From: CAZJDM01 sp964544765
Lineage (GTDB): Bacteria > Bdellovibrionota_B > Oligoflexia > CAYFLR01
Length of the DNA: 11,696 bases
Direction of reading: 5' to 3'
Assembly (NCBI GenBank): GCA_964544765.1
Contig: CAZJDM010000130.1
Span: forward strand, 1-11,696
The translations under genes were made by a program, and so were the position numbers. Below are positions 7,249 to 11,696 of the stretch, piece by piece; within the stretch, counting starts at the first letter, position 1; every line of letters starts with the position of its first letter. The notes beneath the pieces were generated by a model. That model searched no databases. It worked only from the letters and a program-made list of their open reading frames with translations, and was not told the DNA's origin.

Positions 7249-8655
7249 CTATTTATTCTCTGGTAGATCTTCAGGTTGGGTTCCTTTTCGATAAAAATTG
7301 AAGCGACAGCATTGGCCCCCTTTGGCAATTGTTTCTGGTCGGTTAAAAACAAAATTACCTCGTTCGGATAGTTTAGGATAACCAAAGCAATCATGGTCGC
7401 ATCCAATTCTTCCAATTTCAGGTACTCCTACCAATTTAGCATATTCGGTCTGAACACAACTTAGTACATCAAAATAGAAATGGTCTCCTTCATCATGAAT
7501 GGGACCAGAAGGAAAATGATAGTCGGGTAAAAACATTCCAACATTAAATTCTTTAAAAGCAGAATAGGGATCTTCTAAATTCGCCAGTTCATCAATACAA
7601 TAAAGAGCTCCTAAGGACAGATCTCCCATATCTCTCATCAATTCTTTAAATATTTCATCGTAAGTTTTTTCTCGATTTTTGTATATACCATTGACCGTAT
7701 TAAATAAAGAAGCCAGTAAGAAATGATCCTTAGCTTGTTTACCAGCATATTTTCTGGATTTTTCATAAGCCTCTGGGTACTTTTTAATAAGGGTACTAAC
7801 TCCTAGTTTGGCTCTTATTAAGATAAATATACTTCTAATTAAGTTAAATTTTTTAATTAAAATTTTAACTAAGCCAAGCATCACCGTTATTTCGATTTTT
7901 TTATCAAAACCTCTAATGGGTTTTCCATAAAGAGGAAGTTTACGCACCTTTCTGATGGAAACTTCTTGGGCAATTTGTTGCGAATTCACTGGAATTATAG
8001 TTTTCCGCCCCTTTTTAAATAACATTCTACATCTACTTACTCCTTGATCAAAAGTTGAAGTAGTTTCTAGGCCCATGTCTAAATGACGACTATAGATGAC
8101 ATCAAAAAAATTGCAGTAAGGAAGGTAATTTTCAATATCCAATTTTTGGGCAAATTGGTGAATACCACAAGTACTAAACTCAATTCCCCAATCACATCCA
8201 TCTTCATTTTCGATGACCCTAAATTTCCAATCCTCTGGATAGGGACTGTTTTGAGATGTTTTAGCTGTTTTTTTCAGTTTTTGGATGAATATATAACTAA
8301 AGACATATCTCTTTATTAATGCCTTTTTCCATTTAGGTATGATTTGAAAGTAATGGTCACAAGCTAAGTAAATTAATGTCACTGCTTCAACAATGGTTTT
8401 ACCTTCATCTCGCATAGCTTTGATAAAAGAAGCAAACCATGTAATCATAATTAAAAAAATAGTGTTGGGATTTTTCTTTCCTCCAATATAGGGAATTAAA
8501 TGGATACTTTCTTCAAAATATTTTTCACTAGCACGAGCTAGTTTAAAGGAAATTGCTATACCATATTCTTCTATGATGAATTGTTTTACATATTGAAACA
8601 TATTATTAAATTGTTCAGTGAGTTTTCGATGTTGATTGGTGTAATAGGATTCCAT
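7249..8655 (-). CDS. Tandem-domain L-2-amino-thiazoline-4-carboxylate hydrolase-like protein
   Basis: A 468-residue protein with two copies of an ATC-hydrolase-like domain (PF14196-type by motif). The founding enzyme opens L-2-amino-thiazoline-4-carboxylate on the way to cysteine; most family members have no known substrate. In the C-terminal copy (about 260-460) the signature cysteines are C400 in VLSCVQTEYAKL, C419 in GRIGCDHDCFGY, and C449-C450 in RPETIAKGGQCCRFNF. In the N-terminal copy (about 50-215) the matching positions are C163 in STCGIHQFAQKL, C181 in LPYCNFFD, and C209 in TFDQGVSRCRMLF, with similar spacings (18 and 28 versus 19 and 31). Usual family members have only one such domain, so this is about double length. 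The N-terminal copy has lost one Cys of the CC pair. No signal peptide is seen. The start ATG has TAAGGAGA about 5-7 nt upstream. It diverges from the UMF1 transporter across a 125-bp gap. Substrate unknown. Confidence 0.75.
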   Translation of the reverse strand: MESYYTNQHRKLTEQFNNMFQYVKQFIIEEYGIAISFKLARASEKYFEESIHLIPYIGGKKNPNTIFLIMITWFASFIKAMRDEGKTIVEAVTLIYLACDHYFQIIPKWKKALIKRYVFSYIFIQKLKKTAKTSQNSPYPEDWKFRVIENEDGCDWGIEFSTCGIHQFAQKLDIENYLPYCNFFDVIYSRHLDMGLETTSTFDQGVSRCRMLFKKGRKTIIPVNSQQIAQEVSIRKVRKLPLYGKPIRGFDKKIEITVMLGLVKILIKKFNLIRSIFILIRAKLGVSTLIKKYPEAYEKSRKYAGKQAKDHFLLASLFNTVNGIYKNREKTYDEIFKELMRDMGDLSLGALYCIDELANLEDPYSAFKEFNVGMFLPDYHFPSGPIHDEGDHFYFDVLSCVQTEYAKLVGVPEIGRIGCDHDCFGYPKLSERGNFVFNRPETIAKGGQCCRFNFYRKGTQPEDLPENK

Positions 8656-8780
8656 AAGCGTCTCCTTACTTGATTCTACTTTCTCAAATTGACTTATCCA
8701 GTCATTGTTGATATTTGTTTTTAGTTCTTAGATTCACTAAAAAGTTAGATACACCAAAAGAAGGCAAAGGTAAAATAAAT

Positions 8781-10061
8781 ATGGATTTATTTAAATTTAA
8801 AACAAATAAAAAAGCTCTCGCTTGGGCATTCTATGATTGGGGGAACTCAGCTTTTGCTACGACTGTGATGGCGGGATTTTTTCCTATATTTTTTAAAAAC
8901 TTTATGTGTATTGGTAAGGAAGTTACTACTAGTACATTGCAGTTAGGTATTGCTAATTCCATAGCTTGTATAATTGTAGCCATTATGGCTCCGATTTTAG
9001 GAGCTATCGCCGATAGTGGAGGAACCCGGAAAAAGTTTTTGTTTATATTTACATTATTGGGCGTTATAGCTACCGGTCTTTTTGCTGTTTTAAGTAATGG
9101 TGATTGGCAGATGGCTATGTTGGTTTATATTTTGGCTTCTTTAGGATTTTCGGGTGCGGTTGTCTTTTATGACAGTCTTTTACCTAGTGTATGTAGTACA
9201 GCTGAGTCTGATTATGTATCAGCTTTAGGATATGCCTTAGGATATCTGGGGGGAGGGTTGTTGTTTGTAATTAATGTGGCAATGGTACTTAAGCCGGATC
9301 TTTTTGGATTGTCCAGTGTCAAAGAAGCTATCCAAATATCATTTATAACTGTGTCAGTATGGTGGATAGTTTTTACAATTCCTTTAATGATTGTTGTACA
9401 AGAAATGAAAAAACAATCACCCCCTTTTGGTCAGGCAGTGAAAGAAGGGTTTGGGGAACTTAAACGAACTTTTTTGGAGATTAAGAAATTTAAAGTAATA
9501 GTTATTTTTCTGATAGCTTATTGGCTGTATATTGATGGGGTAGGTACTATCATCAAAATGGCTATTGATTATGGACTGGCTCTAGGCTTTGATCAAAAGA
9601 ATTTGATTACCGCTCTATTAATCACTCAATTTGTGGGTTTTCCCGCCGCTTTGGTATTTGGTAAGATTGGTACCAAAATAGGTCCTAAGATAGGGATATA
9701 TATTGGTCTGGTTATTTATATTGCCGTAAGTATCATGGGATTTTTTATGCAGCATGTATGGCAATTCTATTTATTAGCAGCCACGGTGGGATTAGTACAA
9801 GGAGGAGTGCAGTCCTTGAGTCGTTCTTTGTATTTACGCTTGATTCCTGTCGCTAAGTCAGCTGAATTTTATGGGTTTTATAATATGCTGGGAAAATTTG
9901 CCGCTGTTATGGGACCATTGTTAGTTGGTTTTACCTCTTATCTTACCGGTTCTCCAAGGATATCTATTTTATCATTGATTTTATTGTTTGGTTTAGGGGG
10001 TTACATTTTGACCTTTGTTGATTTGGAAAAAGGAGAGCAAATGGCTACAGAGACGGGATGA
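8781..10061 (+). CDS. UMF1/Atg22-type MFS transporter
   Basis: A 426-residue polytopic inner-membrane protein of the major facilitator superfamily. The N-terminal signature AWAFYDWGNSAFATTV (residues 14-29) is typical of the UMF1 branch related to the yeast vacuolar effluxer Atg22. About twelve hydrophobic segments follow. A charged cytoplasmic loop (QEMKKQSPPFGQAVKEGFGELKR) separates the two halves. The C-terminal half has VQGGVQSLSRSLYLRLIP and a late GPLLVGFTSYLTG. I chose ATG 8781 over the in-frame TTG at 8715 because the extra 22 residues are charged and non-conserved in character, whereas 8781 has GAAGG and AAAGG upstream and begins at the family's usual N-terminus. The cargo of bacterial members is unknown, and amino-acid efflux is only an analogy. 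The stop is TGA. It diverges from the ATC-hydrolase-like gene, and a hairpin-forming repeat follows at 10080-10141. Confidence 0.87.
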   Translation: MDLFKFKTNKKALAWAFYDWGNSAFATTVMAGFFPIFFKNFMCIGKEVTTSTLQLGIANSIACIIVAIMAPILGAIADSGGTRKKFLFIFTLLGVIATGLFAVLSNGDWQMAMLVYILASLGFSGAVVFYDSLLPSVCSTAESDYVSALGYALGYLGGGLLFVINVAMVLKPDLFGLSSVKEAIQISFITVSVWWIVFTIPLMIVVQEMKKQSPPFGQAVKEGFGELKRTFLEIKKFKVIVIFLIAYWLYIDGVGTIIKMAIDYGLALGFDQKNLITALLITQFVGFPAALVFGKIGTKIGPKIGIYIGLVIYIAVSIMGFFMQHVWQFYLLAATVGLVQGGVQSLSRSLYLRLIPVAKSAEFYGFYNMLGKFAAVMGPLLVGFTSYLTGSPRISILSLILLFGLGGYILTFVDLEKGEQMATETG

Positions 10062-10079
10062 GAGTAAATTACCAAATTG

Positions 10080-10141
10080 GACCAGACATTATTCTATGAA
10101 ATAGACTAGACATTTATTCTATAATAAGATAGTGTCCGGTC
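10080..10141. repeat. 62-bp imperfect inverted repeat with an internal direct repeat
   Basis: Arms at 10080-10097 (GACCAGACATTATTCTAT) and 10124-10141 pair over 18 positions with 14 Watson-Crick and two G-U pairs, around a 26-nt loop. Inside, AGACATTATTCTAT (10084-10097) recurs as AGACATTTATTCTAT (10108-10122) with one inserted T. It lies 18 nt after the transporter stop and 32 nt before the bS22-like start. No U-tract follows either arm, so a simple intrinsic terminator is unlikely. It could be a short non-autonomous element, an IS footprint or an RNA-stabilising structure. Confidence 0.6.
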
Positions 10142-10162
10142 TTGTTTCGATTACTGGTTTCC

Positions 10163-10167
10163 GGAGG
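10163..10167 (+). promoter_or_regulatory. Shine-Dalgarno for the bS22-like GTG start
   Basis: GGAGG ends 6 nt before the GTG at 10174, an optimal spacing. A site this strong before a 31-codon frame argues that the mini-gene is really translated and that GTG is its start. Confidence 0.75.
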
Positions 10168-10173
10168 AAGTTT

Positions 10174-10269
10174 GTGGGAAGCGTTATAAAAAAACGAAAA
10201 AAGAAAATGAGAAAACATAAGCATAAGAAACTAATGAACAAGATGCGTCATAAAAGAAAGAAGAAATAA
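10174..10269 (+). CDS. bS22-like / AURKAIP1-COX24 domain mini ribosomal protein
   Basis: A 31-residue, extremely basic protein, with more than half its residues Lys, Arg or His. It begins (M)GSVIKKRKKKMRKHKHKK and ends MRHKRKKK. This matches the pattern of the small ribosomal subunit protein known as bS22 in actinobacteria (MGSVIKKRRKRM-type start, KHRKLL-type centre) and the C-terminal domain of mitochondrial AURKAIP1 and yeast Cox24 (DUF1713). These proteins bind rRNA in the small subunit. The start is GTG, with GGAGG 6 nt upstream. There is an Asn (residue 22) where relatives often have Arg or Lys. The gene ends 19 nt before pheA in the same direction, so the two may be cotranscribed. No clear Shine-Dalgarno lies between them. 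It is shorter than most annotation cut-offs and would often be missed. Confidence 0.85.
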   Translation: MGSVIKKRKKKMRKHKHKKLMNKMRHKRKKK

Positions 10270-10288
10270 TATTTAAGCCTTTCATTAT

Positions 10289-11350
10289 ATGGACTTACCT
10301 AGCATTAGAAAGCGTATTAATCTAGTTGATTTTGAGCTATTAAAGCTTTTAAATCATCGGATGGAATTAGCGCTTAGTACTAAAAAACTCAAAAAGAAAA
10401 TTACTGATACTAAAAGAGAAGATGAGGTAATTAATTACATCAAAAAACACTCTCAGGGTCTTATTGAGCCGAATTTCTGTGCTCAGTTGTTTACTGAGAT
10501 CATTAAAGAGAGTAAACGACTGCAAACTAAAGATTATCAACTAATAGGCTTCCATGGTGAACATGGCGTCTATGATGAGCAGGCGGCAAGAGAGTTTGAT
10601 TCTCATTTGGTAACTATTCCCTTTTTAGAATACGGAGATATCTTTGAGGATTTAGAAAAAAAACAGTTAGATTTTGGTATCGTTCCTATCGAGAACGCTA
10701 CACAAGGGACTCTTACTTCTATTCATCATTTATTGGCAGAAAAGAAAGTCTTTATAATTGGTGAAGTTGAACTTCCCATCAAATATCATTTGCTGACTCT
10801 TCCTGAAACCAAACCTGATCAATTGCGCATAGTCTACTCTCATGCTCATGCCTTGAATCAGTGTAATCAATATGTAAAACATTCCAAGTTAGAATCAAGA
10901 TCCTATTCTGATATAGCTAGTGCTGCTAAAATGTTATCCAAAAAAAGACCTCAGGTCTCGGCTGTTATTGGTAATGAGCTTTGTGCTGAATTATACAATC
11001 TTAAGATAGTTAAAAGGAACATCAAAAACCCAACTTCTGATCGAACCAGATTCATAGTTTTATCTTCAAATTCTATTGAAAAGTCAGGAAAAAATTATAA
11101 AAATTCTATTGCTTTCAGCATTAAAAATGAAATAGGCGGATTATCTCGTATCGTCAATTTATTTGCGCAATCTGTGGTCAATATTCTGCGGATCGAATCA
11201 GTTCCCAATAAACATAAACCAGGTGAATACATCTTTTTCTTGGACTTTGCGGGTAATATTAAAAGTAAAAAGGTTCAAGATATTTTACAACAAACCCAAG
11301 AAAATACTATTTTTTATAAATTTTTAGGTAGTTACAGTGTGGTTGCATAA
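10289..11350 (+). CDS. pheA: Bifunctional chorismate mutase / prephenate dehydratase (P-protein)
   Basis: A 353-residue cytoplasmic enzyme of phenylalanine synthesis that turns chorismate into prephenate and then phenylpyruvate. The AroQ chorismate mutase domain (about 1-80) keeps the catalytic residues by alignment to the E. coli enzyme: R7, R24, K35, D40, E44 and Q79. The prephenate dehydratase domain (about 84-260) has GFHGEHGVYDEQAA (87-100), VPIENATQGT (132-141), SHAHALNQC (184-192) and the catalytic TRF (253-255). A C-terminal ACT domain (about 270-350) should bind phenylalanine, but the usual GALV and ESRP motifs read GGLS (283-286) and ESVP (303-306). Loss of that Arg could weaken feedback control (inference). 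The start ATG lacks an obvious Shine-Dalgarno and lies 19 nt after the bS22-like gene, so coupling is possible. No attenuator-type leader peptide was seen. Confidence 0.93.
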   Translation: MDLPSIRKRINLVDFELLKLLNHRMELALSTKKLKKKITDTKREDEVINYIKKHSQGLIEPNFCAQLFTEIIKESKRLQTKDYQLIGFHGEHGVYDEQAAREFDSHLVTIPFLEYGDIFEDLEKKQLDFGIVPIENATQGTLTSIHHLLAEKKVFIIGEVELPIKYHLLTLPETKPDQLRIVYSHAHALNQCNQYVKHSKLESRSYSDIASAAKMLSKKRPQVSAVIGNELCAELYNLKIVKRNIKNPTSDRTRFIVLSSNSIEKSGKNYKNSIAFSIKNEIGGLSRIVNLFAQSVVNILRIESVPNKHKPGEYIFFLDFAGNIKSKKVQDILQQTQENTIFYKFLGSYSVVA

Positions 11351-11426
11351 GTTATACCTGGCTCTAACTACTAAAAAATGGCAGGTTAAAGCCACGGATA
11401 GAATTTTATATAATATAGCAAGAAAA

Positions 11427-11449
11427 CCCACCGATCTTTAGTCGGTGGG
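11427..11449 (-). repeat. Subterminal right-end hairpin of the IS200/IS605 element
   Basis: CCCACCGA (11427-11434) pairs perfectly with TCGGTGGG (11442-11449) around a 7-nt loop. On the minus strand the stem is followed by TTTTC, so it can also act as a terminator of tnpA transcription. A small GC-rich hairpin next to an ATTCAT segment is what IS200/IS605 right ends usually look like. Confidence 0.7.
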
Positions 11450-11462
11450 ATGAATTGCTAAA

Positions 11463-11483
11463 GGTCACCCTATTAGGGTGACC
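11463..11483. repeat. 21-bp near-perfect palindrome abutting the tnpA stop
   Basis: GGTCACCCTA (11463-11472) and TAGGGTGACC (11474-11483) are perfect inverted copies around a single T. As a hairpin it has an 8-10 bp stem. It begins immediately next to the tnpA stop codon (11486-11484). It is probably a transcription-blocking or end-recognition structure of the element. Confidence 0.75.
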
Positions 11484-11696
11484 CTATCCTTGGTTATCAA
11501 TATACCTCCGAATAGTGTCTTCTGAAGCATTTCCTATAGATGAAACAAAGTACCCATCTGACCAAAAAGTCTTTTGTCAATTGATTAATCATCTTTTTCA
11601 CATGTTCTCCTGTATAAATGAGAAGTTGTTTTCTGTACTTTGTGACAAGGATGATGTGGTAGAGAATGAGGTATTTTCTATGATTTTTTGATCTAT
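11484..11696 (-). pseudogene. tnpA: IS200/IS605 tnpA with internal deletion and frameshift
   Basis: On the minus strand, from the window edge, one frame reads HRKYLILYHIILVTKYRKQL and continues to MINQLTKD, the N-terminal part of a Y1 transposase. At about 11580-11568 the sequence jumps, one frame over, to KTFWSDGYFVSSIGN and then TIRRYIDNQG followed by TAG, which is the C-terminal end of the same family. Intact relatives are about 130-155 residues, whereas only about 70 are coded here. The missing centre should hold the HUH metal-binding motif (DHIHLL-type) and is absent. The C-terminal Tyr in RRYIDNQ, which is the family's nucleophile, survives but out of frame. The protein cannot be functional. 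The true start is at or just beyond the window edge. Confidence 0.85.

Larger units (their letters stand above)
11427..11696 (-). mobile_element. IS200/IS605-family element, right end and defective tnpA (partial)
   Basis: The right part of a single-stranded DNA transposon oriented toward pheA. From the window edge it has the N-terminal part of a TnpA, a junction where the centre of the gene is missing, the C-terminal TnpA segment, and two hairpins beyond the stop. Hairpins just outside the transposase gene are the recognition structures of this family. The left end lies beyond the window. The exact cleavage site is not resolved but should lie within a few tens of bases to the left of 11427. 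Without a working transposase, it could move only if an intact relative elsewhere acted on its ends. Confidence 0.75.

Noticed and set aside
8715..8780. TTG start extending the MFS transporter by 22 residues
   Set aside because: The extension is charged and unlike the family N-terminus, while ATG 8781 has purine-rich GAAGG/AAAGG upstream and begins at the expected place.
11351..11400. Imperfect stem GGCTcTAAC / GTTAaAGCC after pheA as an intrinsic terminator
   Set aside because: The loop is long, the stem has a mismatch and no T tract follows. It could equally be chance.

Overview
This is an AT-rich bacterial window with ordinary genetic-code usage: TAA, TAG and TGA all end genes where the families are expected to end. 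It mixes three kinds of content. The first is a surface-polysaccharide or small-molecule redox region. The second is core metabolism and translation (pheA and a 31-residue bS22/COX24-like ribosomal protein). The third is decayed or mobile DNA. The organism cannot be named from the sequence. A bS22/AURKAIP1-type mini-protein beside a chorismate mutase-prephenate dehydratase fusion and a UMF1-type transporter, at low GC, would suit a low-GC non-actinobacterial lineage, possibly an uncultivated phylum. That is inference only.

Layout. Bases 1-287 hold the 3' end of a gene broken by a one-base frameshift in an A run. It is followed at 3-30 nt spacings by a plus-strand operon: a GMC flavoprotein oxidoreductase (291-1844), an extended-SDR sugar epimerase/dehydratase-like protein (1858-3003) and a D-2-hydroxyacid dehydrogenase (3037-3969). 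Converging on it from the minus strand is a two-gene unit, a family 2 glycosyltransferase (5654-4764) followed by a classical SDR (4722-3988). Divergent from that unit is a SAM methyltransferase (5873-6544) with a good sigma70-like promoter. Four oxidoreductases, a glycosyltransferase and a methyltransferase together suggest synthesis or modification of a glycan or secondary metabolite. The product cannot be deduced.

The middle contains a secreted cysteine-rich protein gene on the minus strand (7069-6557), interrupted by one in-frame TGA after codon 76. Next is a 468-residue protein made of two tandem ATC-hydrolase-like domains (8655-7249). Divergent from it is a UMF1/Atg22-type MFS transporter (8781-10061).

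The right part holds a 62-bp imperfect inverted repeat (10080-10141), then the bS22-like mini-gene (10174-10269) with a strong Shine-Dalgarno, then pheA (10289-11350). The window ends in an IS200/IS605-family element on the minus strand. Its right-end hairpins are intact, but its tnpA has lost the central HUH-bearing part and is frameshifted at the junction.

No CRISPR array, tRNA or rRNA was seen. No gene-free stretch exceeds 300 bases apart from the decayed first 290. The most notable items are the tandem ATC-hydrolase protein, the TGA-interrupted cysteine-rich secreted protein and the very small ribosomal protein gene.
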